Notes: generated by a model not told the origin, from the sequence alone. DNA of 64,000 nt from Azospirillum griseum (GCF_003966125.1 NZ_RXMA01000018.1:54730-118729); one strand, 5' to 3'. Shown: positions 8,557 through 18,287, counted from the stretch's first letter. Made by a program: numbers and translations.

Positions 8557-10146
8557 ATGGGTCAGACGATCCTTAAGGCGGCGGACATCAAGAAGGTCTT
8601 TCCTGGCGTCGTCGCGCTCGACGGTGTCCGGCTCGACATCGAGGAGGGCGAGGTTCACGCCCTGCTCGGCGAGAACGGGGCCGGCAAATCCACCTTTCTG
8701 AAAATCCTGGCCGGGGCGCAGCCCAGCGACGGCGGCAGCATGCTGTTCAACGGGCAGCCGCTCGACCCCGCCGACACGCCGCTGGCGCGGCAACGGCTGG
8801 GCATCGTCACGATTTACCAGGAATTCAACCTGCTCCCGGCGATGACCATCGCCGAGAACATGTATCTGGGCCGCGAACCGCTGCGCCGCAACGGCCTGAT
8901 CGACTGGCGGCGGATGTACCGCGACGCCCAGAAGGTCATCGACGATCTCGGCCTCGACCTCGATCCCCGGATGCCGGTGCGCGTGTTGAGCGTGGCCGAA
9001 CAGCAGATGGTCGAAATCTCCAAGGCGCTGACGATGAACGCCCGGCTCATCATCATGGATGAACCGACGGCGGCGTTGAGCGGCAAGGAGGTCGACAAGC
9101 TCCACGAGATCATCCACGGCCTGCGCGCCAAGGGCATCAGCATCATCTACGTCACCCACCGCCTGATCGAGGTGACGGCGGTGTGCGACCGCTTCACCGT
9201 GTTCCGCGATGGCCGTTACGTCGACACCCGCCCGGTGGCCGGATCGACGGTGCAGGACATGGTCCGCCTGATGGTGGGCCGCGACGTGGAGTTCCAGCGC
9301 CGCCGCGACCGTTTCGCCGGGGACCGGGTGATGCTGGAGGTGCGCGGCGTGTCGCGCGCGGGCAGCGCCACCGATCCGCACGCCTGCGTGCTGTCCGACC
9401 TGTCGGTGCAGGTGCGGGCGGGCGAAATCGTCGGCTTCGCCGGTCTGGTCGGGGCCGGTCGGACTGAGCTGGCGCGCGTCATCTTCGGGGCCGACGGCTG
9501 CGACAGCGGCGTCGTCCTGGTCGATGGGCAGACCGCCACCATCCGCAGCCCCAGCGACGCCATCGCGGCGGGCATCGCCCTGGTGCCGGAGGATCGCAAG
9601 CAACAGGGGTGCTTCCTGCCCCACTCCATCCGTCACAACATGTCGCTGCCCAGCCTGAAACGGCTGTCGAAATGGAAGTTCTTCGTCGATGAGGCGGGCG
9701 AACGGGCGCTGATCGCCGATTACACCCGCAAGCTCGGCATCCGCATGGCCAACGACGAGGTCGCCATCGGCACCCTGTCGGGCGGCAACCAGCAAAAGGT
9801 TCTGCTGGCCCGCTGCATGGCGCTGCACCCCAAGGTGCTGATCGTGGACGAACCCACGCGCGGCATCGACATCGGGGCCAAGGCGGAGGTGCATCAGGTG
9901 CTGTTCGAAATGGCCAAGGCCGGGGTGGCGGTGATCGTCATCTCGTCCGAACTGCCCGAGGTGATGGCGGTCAGCGACCGCATCATCACCTTCCGCGAGG
10001 GCCGCATCACCGGCAGCCTGCCCGCCGAGGACGCCACCGAAGAAGAATTGATGAGCCTGATGGCGCTGGGTGGCCCCGCCAGTTCCCTGGCCGGTTCCAG
10101 CCTGCCCGGCTCGGGTGCCGCCGCGCACGTGCACGCGGCGCACTGA
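8557..10146 (+). CDS. iatA: sugar ABC transporter ATP-binding protein (two cassettes), inositol-type
   Basis: A 529-residue protein with two fused ABC domains, as in RbsA/XylG/IatA. Cassette 1 has Walker A GENGAGKST near residue 40, a signature-like LSVAEQQMVEIS and Walker B LIIMDEPTAAL. Cassette 2 has the degenerate GLVGAGRTEL Walker A usual for this class, an LSGGNQQKVLLAR signature and VLIVDEPTRGID. GGGAGG at 8545-8550 is six bases from ATG 8557; a GTG one codon earlier is too close to it. The permease follows almost directly. It energises uptake at the inner membrane. Confidence 0.9.
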   Translation: MGQTILKAADIKKVFPGVVALDGVRLDIEEGEVHALLGENGAGKSTFLKILAGAQPSDGGSMLFNGQPLDPADTPLARQRLGIVTIYQEFNLLPAMTIAENMYLGREPLRRNGLIDWRRMYRDAQKVIDDLGLDLDPRMPVRVLSVAEQQMVEISKALTMNARLIIMDEPTAALSGKEVDKLHEIIHGLRAKGISIIYVTHRLIEVTAVCDRFTVFRDGRYVDTRPVAGSTVQDMVRLMVGRDVEFQRRRDRFAGDRVMLEVRGVSRAGSATDPHACVLSDLSVQVRAGEIVGFAGLVGAGRTELARVIFGADGCDSGVVLVDGQTATIRSPSDAIAAGIALVPEDRKQQGCFLPHSIRHNMSLPSLKRLSKWKFFVDEAGERALIADYTRKLGIRMANDEVAIGTLSGGNQQKVLLARCMALHPKVLIVDEPTRGIDIGAKAEVHQVLFEMAKAGVAVIVISSELPEVMAVSDRIITFREGRITGSLPAEDATEEELMSLMALGGPASSLAGSSLPGSGAAAHVHAAH

Positions 10147-10147
10147 C

Positions 10148-11185
10148 ATGAAGGACAAGACCATGACCACCGCCGCAACCACCTCTCCGCTGGCGACCCA
10201 GCCGCCGAAAAAGCCGCGCGGCTTCGACATCGTCCAGTTCCTGGAAAAATACGGGGTCCTGCTGTTCCTGATCGTCCTGTGCATCGCCTTCGGCATCAGC
10301 AGCCCGAATTTCCTGTCGGTGCGCAACGTCACCAACATCCTGACCGAGGTGTCGATCTACGGCATCGTCGCGGTCGGCATGACCTGCGTCATCCTGACCG
10401 GCGGCGTCGATCTGGCCGTCGGGTCCGTCCTGGCCTTTGGCGCGCTGGCCGGGGCCTGGGTTGTCACCAACGTCGGGGCCGGGGCCTTTTTCGGCATGGG
10501 CTTCCTGGTGGCGCTCATCATCTCCTGCGCCATCGGCACGCTGACCGGCTACATCCACGGCAAGACGATCACGCTGTTCAACGTTCCCCCCTTCATCGTC
10601 ACGCTGGGCGGGATGACCATCTGGCGCGGGGCCACGCTGCTGATGAACGACGGCGCGCCCATCGCCGGGTTTGACGCCGGGTACCGCTGGTGGGGCCGGG
10701 GCGACGTGCTGGGCATCCCGGTGCCGGTGCTGGTGCTGTTCGTCGTCGCGGCGGCGGGCTATGTCGTGCTGCGCTACACCCGCTATGGCCGCCAGATCTA
10801 CGCCGTCGGCGGCAACCCGGAGGCCGCCCGCCTGACCGGCATCAACGTGCCGCGCGTGCTGGTGTCGGTCTATGTCATCGTCGGGTTCCTCGCCGGTCTG
10901 GCCGGGTTCCTGCTGTCGGCCCGCTTGGGATCGGCGGAGGCCATCGCCGGAACCTCCTACGAGCTGCGCATCATCGCGTCGGTCGTCATCGGCGGGACCA
11001 GCCTGTTCGGCGGCATGGGCGGCATCGGCGGGACCATGATCGGGGCGCTGCTGATCGGCGTTCTGCTGAACGGGTTGGTGATGATGAACGTCTCGCCCTA
11101 TTTCCAGCAGATCGTCATGGGCGTCATCATCGTGCTGGCCGTGGCCTTCGACACCTACGCCAAGATGCGGCGCGGCAAGCGCTGA
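10148..11185 (+). CDS. iatP: sugar ABC transporter permease, inositol-type
   Basis: A 345-residue membrane protein of the BPD_transp_2 (RbsC-like) family with about eight to ten hydrophobic segments after a polar N-terminus; the family motif region GMTCVILTGGVDLAVGSVLA and the AARLTGINVPRVLV coupling region are clear. The start at 10148 lies one base after the ATPase stop. An in-frame ATG at 10163 has the better ribosome site (GAAGGA at 10150-10155) and may be the true start. It completes the CUT2 importer with the two genes before it. Confidence 0.9.
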   Translation: MKDKTMTTAATTSPLATQPPKKPRGFDIVQFLEKYGVLLFLIVLCIAFGISSPNFLSVRNVTNILTEVSIYGIVAVGMTCVILTGGVDLAVGSVLAFGALAGAWVVTNVGAGAFFGMGFLVALIISCAIGTLTGYIHGKTITLFNVPPFIVTLGGMTIWRGATLLMNDGAPIAGFDAGYRWWGRGDVLGIPVPVLVLFVVAAAGYVVLRYTRYGRQIYAVGGNPEAARLTGINVPRVLVSVYVIVGFLAGLAGFLLSARLGSAEAIAGTSYELRIIASVVIGGTSLFGGMGGIGGTMIGALLIGVLLNGLVMMNVSPYFQQIVMGVIIVLAVAFDTYAKMRRGKR

Positions 11186-11216
11186 TCCCTTCCAGGTCCA
11201 TGGAAAGCCATTCATC

Positions 11217-12359
11217 ATGAACAGCCTGAATGTCGGGTTGGTGGGCAGCGGTTTCATGGGGCGCGCCCACGCCCAGGCCTTCCGCGCCGTCGGCGGCCTG
11301 TATGACCTGCCCCTGACCCCCGTGCTCGACCTGTTGTCGGAGCGGGACGAGGCGACGGCGGCCCAGGCGGCGCGCGCCTTGGGGTTCCAGCGCCACACCG
11401 GGGATTGGCGGGCGTTGGTCGCCGATCCGGCGGTGGATGTGGTGGCGATCACCACGCCCAACCGCCTGCACGCCCCCATCGCGCTGGCGGCGATCGAGGC
11501 GGGCAAGCATGTCTATTGCGAAAAGCCGCTGGCGACCACACTGGCCGACGCCCGCGCCATGGCGGCGGCGGCCGACGCGCGCGGCGTGGTGACGTTGGTT
11601 GGCTTCAACTATCTGAAAAACCCGATGATCGCGCTGGCCCGCGAGATCGTGGAGAGCGGGGAGATCGGGGCGATCACCGGCTTTCGCGGCATCCACGCCG
11701 AAGATTTCATGGCCGACCCCGCCCACCCCTTCACCTGGCGATGCGAGGCCGACAACGCGGGCGGTGCGCTGGCCGACATCGGCAGCCACATCCTCTCGCT
11801 CGCCCGCCATCTGGTTGGCGACGTCACGGCGGTGTCGGGGCATCTGCACACCGTCCACGACCGCCGCCCGGTCGCGCCCGGTTCCGCCGAAACCCGCGCG
11901 GTGGCGGTGGACGATCAGGCCCACGCGTTGCTTGAGTTCGCCAACGGTGCCACCGGCACGGTGACGGCCAGTTGGATCGCGCAGGGCCGCAAGATGCAGT
12001 TGGCCTTCGAGCTGGTCGGCACCAAGGGGTCGATCGCCTTCACCCAGGAACGCTTCAACGAGCTGAAGCTCTACACCACCGGCGGGCCGCGCGGGCGTCA
12101 GGGCTTCCGCACCATCGAAGCCGGACCGGAGCATGGCGATTACGCCGCCTTCTGCCCCGCCCCCGGCCACCAGATCGGCTTTGGCGACCTCAAGACCATC
12201 GAGGTCAAGGGGCTGGTCGAGGCGATTGGCGCGCACAAGGCCGGGCGCAAGGCCGCCGCCTACCCCGATTTCCGCGACGCCTGCGCCATCGAACAGATCG
12301 CCGAAGCCATCCACGTCTCCGCCCGCGAACGGCGGTGGATCGCGGTGGACAGCGTCTGA
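11217..12359 (+). CDS. Gfo/Idh/MocA family NAD(P)-dependent oxidoreductase
   Basis: A 380-residue dehydrogenase with an N-terminal Rossmann fold (GLVGSGFMGRAHAQAF) and the family's EKPLATT motif holding the catalytic-type lysine. The C-terminal half has the beta-sheet domain with GGALADIGSHI. It lies 31 bases after the permease and 72 bases before iolG, so it belongs to the inositol operon. It could act on another inositol isomer, such as scyllo-inositol, or on an inosose, as IolX/IolW or MocA-like enzymes do. The exact substrate cannot be told from sequence. Confidence 0.82.
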   Translation: MNSLNVGLVGSGFMGRAHAQAFRAVGGLYDLPLTPVLDLLSERDEATAAQAARALGFQRHTGDWRALVADPAVDVVAITTPNRLHAPIALAAIEAGKHVYCEKPLATTLADARAMAAAADARGVVTLVGFNYLKNPMIALAREIVESGEIGAITGFRGIHAEDFMADPAHPFTWRCEADNAGGALADIGSHILSLARHLVGDVTAVSGHLHTVHDRRPVAPGSAETRAVAVDDQAHALLEFANGATGTVTASWIAQGRKMQLAFELVGTKGSIAFTQERFNELKLYTTGGPRGRQGFRTIEAGPEHGDYAAFCPAPGHQIGFGDLKTIEVKGLVEAIGAHKAGRKAAAYPDFRDACAIEQIAEAIHVSARERRWIAVDSV

Positions 12360-12431
12360 CCGGCCCGCTTTCCTGTCACCTTGTCATCGTCCTTGGTTCA
12401 TCGACGCCTTTACCCCTCAGGAGTGTTTCCC

Positions 12432-13439
12432 ATGGTTCGTTTCGCCGTCATCGGCTGTGGCCGCATCGGCCGCATGCACGCCCGCAACATCAAGGCGCAC
12501 CCGCGCGCCGACGTGACGGTCGTTTATGACGTGGCCGCCGCCGCCGCGCAGGAAACCGCCGCCGCCGTTGGTTGCGCGGTGGCCGCCACGGTGGACGAGG
12601 CGCTGGCCAACCCGGCGGTGGACGCGGTGTTCGTCGCCTCCTCCACCGACACCCACGTCGATCTGATCGCGCTGGCGGCCAAGGCGGGCAAGCCGGTGCT
12701 GTGCGAAAAGCCGATCGACCTCGACATGGGCCGGGTGGAAGCCTGCTGGGCGGAGATCGCGCCGCTCAACCCGCTGGTGATGATCGGTTTCAACCGCCGC
12801 TTCGATCCGTCCTTCAAGGCGGTGCGCGACCGCATCCAGGCCGGGGAGATCGGGCGACTGGAACAGGTCATCATCACCAGCCGCGACCCCTCGCCGCCGC
12901 CCGCGAGCTACGTCAAGAAGTCGGGCGGGCTGTTCCGCGACATGACCATCCATGATTTCGACATGGCCCGCTATCTGGCCGGTGACATCGTGGAAGTCCA
13001 GGCGATGGGGGCCAACCTGATCGACCCCGCCATCGGGGCGGAAGGCGACATCGACGCCGCCATGCTGGTGCTGCGCGCCGCCTCCGGCGCGCTGGTCCAC
13101 ATCAACAACAGCCGCCGCAGCGTCTACGGTTACGATCAGCGCATCGAGGCCTTCGGCGCCACCGGCATGTTGCAGGCGCAGAACCGCCGCGCCACCACGG
13201 TGGAAGCCTGGGGGTCGGCGCGCACCGGGGCGATGGATCCGGTCCTGGATTTCTTCATCGAACGCTACCAGGACGCCTATCTGGCCGAGATCGACCATTT
13301 CGTCGATTGCGTCGAAAACGGCACCACCCCGCTGTCCAGCTTCCAGGAAGGCCGCGAGGCCCAGCGTCTGGCCGAAGCCGCCCTGCTGTCGCTGCGCACC
13401 GGCGCTGTGGTCCGCGTCGCCGACGTCGGCGTTTCGTAA
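12432..13439 (+). CDS. iolG: inositol 2-dehydrogenase (Gfo/Idh/MocA family)
   Basis: A 335-residue NAD-dependent enzyme that oxidises myo-inositol to 2-keto-myo-inositol, the first pathway step. N-terminal Rossmann motif VIGCGRIGRMHARNI, catalytic-region CEKPIDLD, then GGLFRDMTIHDFDMARYL with the conserved Asp and His of the active site. ATG at 12432 has AGGAG at 12419-12423, so the longer open frame upstream is not used. Length matches IolG. The family resemblance is closer to IolG than that of the preceding gene. A terminator-like hairpin follows. Confidence 0.9.
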   Translation: MVRFAVIGCGRIGRMHARNIKAHPRADVTVVYDVAAAAAQETAAAVGCAVAATVDEALANPAVDAVFVASSTDTHVDLIALAAKAGKPVLCEKPIDLDMGRVEACWAEIAPLNPLVMIGFNRRFDPSFKAVRDRIQAGEIGRLEQVIITSRDPSPPPASYVKKSGGLFRDMTIHDFDMARYLAGDIVEVQAMGANLIDPAIGAEGDIDAAMLVLRAASGALVHINNSRRSVYGYDQRIEAFGATGMLQAQNRRATTVEAWGSARTGAMDPVLDFFIERYQDAYLAEIDHFVDCVENGTTPLSSFQEGREAQRLAEAALLSLRTGAVVRVADVGVS

Positions 13440-13452
13440 ACGGTTGTTGCCC

Positions 13453-13481
13453 GCCGGTTGCCTGCGACACAGGCAACCGGC
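13453..13481 (+). terminator. terminator-like hairpin after iolG (no U-tract)
   Basis: GCCGGTTGCCTG (13453-13464) pairs perfectly with CAGGCAACCGGC (13470-13481) around a five-base loop, 13 bases after the iolG stop. A C-rich stretch follows instead of T residues, so termination would be incomplete or Rho-assisted. Confidence 0.5.
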
Positions 13482-13598
13482 CCCCTCCCCTGCGGCGTGG
13501 CCCGCCTGTCCCGGTGTTCGTCCGGGTGCGCGGGTCGGGAGACGGCGCGCGCGCCATCATCAGCCGCCCACCCCAACCACCGCCGGGAGCATCGTCCC

Positions 13599-15629
13599 AT
13601 GTCACACCCCGCCAGCGCGTCGCCGCGCGGGACGGTGGGCGCGTTCGCCCACCTGACCATCCGCACCAAGATGGCGGTCAGCGCCGTCAGCTTGTTGACC
13701 ATTCTGGCCGGTTTGTCGGGCGGCAGCGTCGCCGTGCTGGCCCGCATCGACGGGCAGGTGTCGGCCTTTGCCGAGCGGGTGAACGGGGTGACGCTGGCGC
13801 AGGAGATCGACCGGGGGGTGCTCGACCTGCGGCGGTTGGCGCGGGAGTTCGTGTTGACCGGGGCGGAGCCGGTGGCCAACGCCGCCCAGGCCGCCGCCGT
13901 GGCCCTGCGCCAGCGGTTGACCGACGCCGGTTTTCCCAACGGCGACGGCGTGCAAGGCCATCTCGACGCCTATGGCAAGGCCCTGTCGGAGCTGACGGAG
14001 GGCAAGCGCGAGCAGGTGCGGATGATCCGCGAGGTGCTGGATCCCTCCGGCGCGATGATGCTGGAGCGTTTTCAGGAGATCCGGCAGGCCGCCGCCAAGG
14101 ACGGCGATCCCGAGATTCAGCGTTTGGCCGGGGATGGCACCGAACGGCTGTTGCTGGCGTGGCTCAACACCACCCGGACCCTGAGCTGGGTCGATCTGGG
14201 CAAGGCCGAATCCACCGCCGCCGCCGAACGCCGCTTTGGCGACCTGATCGCCACGCTCGACGCGCTGGTCGAAAAGACCAAGGGGCGCGATTATTACGGC
14301 CCGGTCCGGCAAATCCGCACGCTCGCCCGCGCCTACCACAACGCCTTCAAGCGCGCGGTGGAGATCGAGGCGCAGTTGGGCGCGATGGAGGCGGCGGAAA
14401 AGGCGGCGGGTCAGGCCATGGTCGCCGACGCCGCCAGCCTGCGCGAGGAGGGGTTGCGGGAGGAGCGCGCCGTCGCCGCCGACACGCAGGAGCTGATTTC
14501 CACCACCCAGAGCGTCATTCTGCTCGTCTCGCTGGCCGGGGTGGCGTTGGGCGGGCTGCTGACGGTGCTGGTCGCGCGGGCCGTGGCGCGCCCGGTCATG
14601 CGCATGACCGACGCGATGCGGCGCTTGGCGGCGGGCGACACCGACATCGTCATCCCCGGTGTGGGCCGTCGGGATGAGGTCGGCGCGATGGCCGACGCGG
14701 TGGACGTGTTCAAGCGCGCGGCCATCGACAGCGCCCAGCGCGCCGAACAGAGCCGGATCGACGAGGCGGCGCGGGCCGAGCGGGTCGCCCGGCTGGAAGC
14801 GCTGATGCATGGCTTCGAAGGCCAGATCACCGGCGTGGTCGCCGCGCTGGACGACTCCGCCGCGCGGATGCAGCAGGCGTCGGCCAGCCTGTCCGCCGCG
14901 TCGGCCACCACCAGCCGGGAAAGCGACGCGGTGGCCGATGCCTTCGCCCAGGCCAGTGGCAACGTCCGCAGCGTGGCGGCCTCGGCGGGGGAACTGACCC
15001 TGTCCATCGGCGAGATTGCCCGGCAGGTGGAACAGGCAACGGCGGTGACGGATCGCGCCGTGGCGGAAACCGATCACTCCATCGCCCTGATCGCCGATCT
15101 GGCCCACTCCATCGGGCGGATCGACGAGGTGACGGCGCTCATCACCGCGATCACCAAGCAAACCAACCTGCTGGCCTTGAACGCCACCATCGAGGCGGCC
15201 CGCGCCGGGGAGGCGGGCAAAGGCTTCGCCGTTGTCGCGGGGGAGGTCAAATCGCTGGCCGAACAGACCGGGCGCGCCACCGACGACATCGTGCAACAGG
15301 TCGCCAGCATCCAAACCGCCAGCCGGTCGGCGGTGGCCGCCATCGAAGGGATCGGCGCGGTCATCCGCGACGTGTCGCGCATCTCCGCCGCCATCGCGGC
15401 GGCCATCGAACAGCAGGGAACCGCAACCCGCCGCATCGCCCACAACGCCGACGCCCTGTCTGACGGAACCGCCGACGTCACCCGCCGCATCGACCGCGTG
15501 ACCGGAGCCGCCCGCGACAGCGGCAACGCCGCCGCCCTGGTTGGGCGTGAAGCCGATGGGTTGAGTCAGGAAAGCCAACGCCTGCGCCGCGAGGTGGAAG
15601 GTTTTCTGACCGGGGTAAAGGCCGCCTGA
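13599..15629 (+). CDS. transmembrane methyl-accepting chemotaxis protein
   Basis: A 676-residue chemoreceptor. A transmembrane segment at about residues 25-48, a mainly helical periplasmic region of about 250 residues (length suits a helical bimodular, HBM-like sensor), a second membrane segment at about 305-328, HAMP, then the signalling domain with the hairpin tip [20 protein letters not shown] near residue 522. No C-terminal CheR-tethering pentapeptide. ATG 13599 is preceded by GGGAG; the upstream extension overlaps the hairpin and is unlikely. It follows iolG by 160 bases, so an inositol-related ligand is possible but unproven. Confidence 0.88.
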   Translation: MSHPASASPRGTVGAFAHLTIRTKMAVSAVSLLTILAGLSGGSVAVLARIDGQVSAFAERVNGVTLAQEIDRGVLDLRRLAREFVLTGAEPVANAAQAAAVALRQRLTDAGFPNGDGVQGHLDAYGKALSELTEGKREQVRMIREVLDPSGAMMLERFQEIRQAAAKDGDPEIQRLAGDGTERLLLAWLNTTRTLSWVDLGKAESTAAAERRFGDLIATLDALVEKTKGRDYYGPVRQIRTLARAYHNAFKRAVEIEAQLGAMEAAEKAAGQAMVADAASLREEGLREERAVAADTQELISTTQSVILLVSLAGVALGGLLTVLVARAVARPVMRMTDAMRRLAAGDTDIVIPGVGRRDEVGAMADAVDVFKRAAIDSAQRAEQSRIDEAARAERVARLEALMHGFEGQITGVVAALDDSAARMQQASASLSAASATTSRESDAVADAFAQASGNVRSVAASAGELTLSIGEIARQVEQATAVTDRAVAETDHSIALIADLAHSIGRIDEVTALITAITKQTNLLALNATIEAARAGEAGKGFAVVAGEVKSLAEQTGRATDDIVQQVASIQTASRSAVAAIEGIGAVIRDVSRISAAIAAAIEQQGTATRRIAHNADALSDGTADVTRRIDRVTGAARDSGNAAALVGREADGLSQESQRLRREVEGFLTGVKAA

Positions 15630-15798
15630 TCCTTTGTGCCCCGACCCAATGTTTGCAGGCCCGATCCCATGGCGCGGGTGTGCGTCGCTCAGCGCGTCAA
15701 TCTGAGTGCATTGCCCTGGCATTGGCACACGGAACGCCGCACGCGGACACCACGGCAGAAACGCGCCAGACGCCCACAGCGCCCGGCGCGCGCCCGTC

Positions 15799-16698
15799 TC
15801 ACAACTCGTCGAGAATCTGCTTCCGCTTGGCCTCATACTCCGCCTGGGTGATGAGGTTCCGGTCGAACAGGTCTTTCAGCCGGACCAGACGCTGTTCGAT
15901 GGTCGGCATGTCGGGCGGGGTTTCCGTCACCGGTGCGGCGGCGGCGGATGGGCTGGCTGGGGTGTTGCCCGCACGGTCCTTGTAGATCGCGCCGTCCTTC
16001 ATCTTGTCGAACAGCGCGGCGGATTGCGTTTTGGTCTGCTCCAGGAAGGCGATCTTCTTGGGATCGTTGATGACCAGATCCCGGTGCCAGGAGCTGTCGG
16101 CCCATTTGCCGCTCTCGTCGGTGAAACCGGCCAAGGTCGGGTTGGTGAAGACCTGATAGGTCAGGAAATTGTTCCGGTTGGCAAAGCGGAACAGGGAGGT
16201 GATGAGCGTCCCCGGCATCGTCTGGCCCCGGCGGGCGACGGCGGCCTGGATGTTCGTGCCCTGCACCGGCTTGTAGGTGCTGGTCTTTTCAAACACATAG
16301 TGGTTGACGCCCCAGCAGGTTTGATCATTCGGCACATCCGGCCCCCGCATCAGGTAATAGACGTCGGTCCGGCTGCAAAATTTGTTCACCTCCCAGCCCG
16401 ACCCGCTGATGTCCTGGTTCAGATTGACGATGATGTAGCCCGCCAGGGTCTTGCCATCGACGAAGGACGCCAGTTCGACCTGAGCCAGCAGCGAATTCTG
16501 CTTGTTCTTGTACTCGTCCACCGCCGTGACCACCCAGTCGCCGGCAGGCAGCGGCAGCGTCACCCGACCCAGGCGGATCGTGCCGTTGTGGGCGCTGTCC
16601 ACCTTCACCTCATCGGCCAGCGTGGCGGCCACCGCCCCAACGGCACCGGTTCCGGCCAACCCCAGCAACAGCGTGACTCCCAGCACCGAACGGAACAT
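15799..16698 (-). CDS. secreted protein with C-terminal SHOCT domain
   Basis: A 299-residue protein. An N-terminal signal peptide (MFRSVLGVTLLLGLAGTGAV) is followed by a region of unknown fold and an Ala/Pro linker; the last 35 or so residues form a SHOCT motif (QRLVRLKDLFDRNLITQAEY, then KRKQILDEL). SHOCT is a short helical module often found at the ends of membrane or secreted proteins and has no enzymatic role. The ATG at 16698 is six bases from GGGAGG, better than the ATG two codons earlier, which abuts it. Convergent with the chemoreceptor and 59 bases downstream of the FNR-like gene. Confidence 0.65.
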   Translation of the reverse strand: MFRSVLGVTLLLGLAGTGAVGAVAATLADEVKVDSAHNGTIRLGRVTLPLPAGDWVVTAVDEYKNKQNSLLAQVELASFVDGKTLAGYIIVNLNQDISGSGWEVNKFCSRTDVYYLMRGPDVPNDQTCWGVNHYVFEKTSTYKPVQGTNIQAAVARRGQTMPGTLITSLFRFANRNNFLTYQVFTNPTLAGFTDESGKWADSSWHRDLVINDPKKIAFLEQTKTQSAALFDKMKDGAIYKDRAGNTPASPSAAAAPVTETPPDMPTIEQRLVRLKDLFDRNLITQAEYEAKRKQILDEL

Positions 16699-16757
16699 GA
16701 CCATCCTCCCCACAAGCGCCGAACATGGCTCTATTGGGGCCGGATAACGCCCCCTGG

Positions 16758-17459
16758 TCAAGAGTCCTCGGCCAACGCCCGCAGGGCCACACGGTCGCAT
16801 CGGAAGCGGTTGAACCGCAACTCGGTCAGCACGCCCTGACGCTTCAGCTCCGCCACCATGCGGCTGGCGGTTTCGGTGGTGATGCCCAGGATGGCCCCGA
16901 CATCCTCGCGGCTGAACAGCTCGCACTCGTCCTGTTCATCCATCAGGATCAGGAACAGGCGCGCCACCCGCGCCCGCGCGCTGCCAGTCCCCAACTCCAC
17001 CAGAAAGGCGTCGGCCCGTTCGACGGCCTGATGCCAACGGCGCAACAGTTGCTGGTGCAGATGCTGGGTTTCGGTGGACAGGCGTTGAATGACGGCGCGC
17101 GGGATCCGGCAGGTCAGCACCGGGTGCACGGCGATGGCGCTGTGCCGGTACGGCTCGCCCAACGCCGCCTCCAGCCCCGCCGTGTCCCCGGCCCGCAGCA
17201 GGCGGACGATGCGTTGCGCGCCGTTGGGCAGATATTGGACCAGCTTCACCAAGCCGCTGCGCACGGTGTAGAGCGCCTCGGGCGCGTCGCCGACGTGATA
17301 GAGCGCCTCCCCTGGGGCCACCATGTGGGTGTCGATCGGAAGATGAATGAGGTTGAAATCGCTTTCGGTCAGGTCGGCGAACAGGGCGCTGTCGCGGATG
17401 CCGCAACCCTTGCAGTTGGCCAAGCCCTGCCACGCCGCGCCGATGTCGGTTTTCTTCAC
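16758..17459 (-). CDS. Crp/Fnr-family regulator, FNR-like with an incomplete cluster-ligand set
   Basis: A 233-residue cyclic-nucleotide-binding-fold regulator with a C-terminal winged helix. The recognition helix ITTETASRM keeps the E..SR residues with which FNR reads TTGAT half-sites. Aligned by eye to E. coli FNR, Cys16 and Cys19 match its Cys20 and Cys23, and Cys117 (in VLTCRIP) matches Cys122, but the Cys29 position is Ala25. It may therefore sense oxygen or redox differently, or not hold a 4Fe-4S cluster. GTG 17459 is chosen because AAGGA lies seven bases upstream; a GTG at 17498 is the other option. Confidence 0.82.
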   Translation of the reverse strand: MKKTDIGAAWQGLANCKGCGIRDSALFADLTESDFNLIHLPIDTHMVAPGEALYHVGDAPEALYTVRSGLVKLVQYLPNGAQRIVRLLRAGDTAGLEAALGEPYRHSAIAVHPVLTCRIPRAVIQRLSTETQHLHQQLLRRWHQAVERADAFLVELGTGSARARVARLFLILMDEQDECELFSREDVGAILGITTETASRMVAELKRQGVLTELRFNRFRCDRVALRALAEDS

Positions 17460-17588
17460 GCCGTCATCCTTGCGACCGGCCGACGCCTGCCACCACACCG
17501 AAACGCCTGAGCCATCATGGCCGCAGTCTCGCAGCTTTCGCCCCCCGCCGACAAGCCACCAAACTCAACCCCACTCTTACCCCAACCC

Positions 17589-18287
17589 TCAATCGCGGAA
17601 ATAGCCGGGGTAGCGGTCGCGGATGGTGTCCACCAAACCCAGGGTGCCCGCCAGATGGTCGCGCAGATGGCGTTGGGCCTGGTCGGGATCCCCGGCGGCG
17701 ATGGCGCGAACGATCAGGCTGTGGTCGCTGTGGATGCGCATCGTCTTGCCCGGTGTCGGCAGATGCAGCTTGCGCAGGCGTTCCAGATGGCCGCTGCGGC
17801 TGCGCACCAGCCGCCACAGATCGGGCACGCCCGCCGCCTCGTACATCGCGCGGTGAAAGGATTGGTCGAGCGCCCAGAAGCTTTGATAGTCCTCGGTGTT
17901 CACCATCGCCTTTTGGCGATCCAGATTGGCGGTCAGGGTGGCAACCACCGTGGCGTCAGCGGCCAGCGCCAGCGTGCGGACCACCTCCAGCTCGATGGAC
18001 CGGCGCAGGAACTGGGTGTGACGCGCGTGGGTCAGGTCGATGGGGCTGACCATGGTCGCGTGCTGGGGGAAGATGTCCACCAGCCCCTCCTCCGCCAGCC
18101 GCAACAGGGCGTCGCGGATCGGGGTCTGGCTCAGGCCGAACTGCTCCATCAGTTCAACGCGCGACAGGACCTCGCCGGGCTTCAGGTCCAGCGCCAGGAT
18201 CCGCTCCCGCAGATGGTCGAACACCTGCGGGGCGGCCTGACGGCCGCGTTCCAGACGCAGGGGCGATGGATTGGCTTCGGCGGTCAT
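17589..18287 (-). CDS. GntR-family regulator, FadR/FCD subfamily
   Basis: A 232-residue regulator. The N-terminal winged helix (FDHLRERILALDLKPGEVLS, then QFGLSQTPIRDALLRL) and a C-terminal all-helical FCD ligand domain from about residue 95, with the Asp and His positions typical of metal and carboxylate binding. ATG 18287 has GGAGAG with a seven-base gap; an ATG at 18311 lacks such a site. It is the last gene of a unit with an RraA-like protein and an IlvD/Edd dehydratase, and probably responds to the sugar acid they process. The 16-base palindrome at 20935-20950 is a candidate operator. Confidence 0.85.
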   Translation of the reverse strand: MTAEANPSPLRLERGRQAAPQVFDHLRERILALDLKPGEVLSRVELMEQFGLSQTPIRDALLRLAEEGLVDIFPQHATMVSPIDLTHARHTQFLRRSIELEVVRTLALAADATVVATLTANLDRQKAMVNTEDYQSFWALDQSFHRAMYEAAGVPDLWRLVRSRSGHLERLRKLHLPTPGKTMRIHSDHSLIVRAIAAGDPDQAQRHLRDHLAGTLGLVDTIRDRYPGYFRD

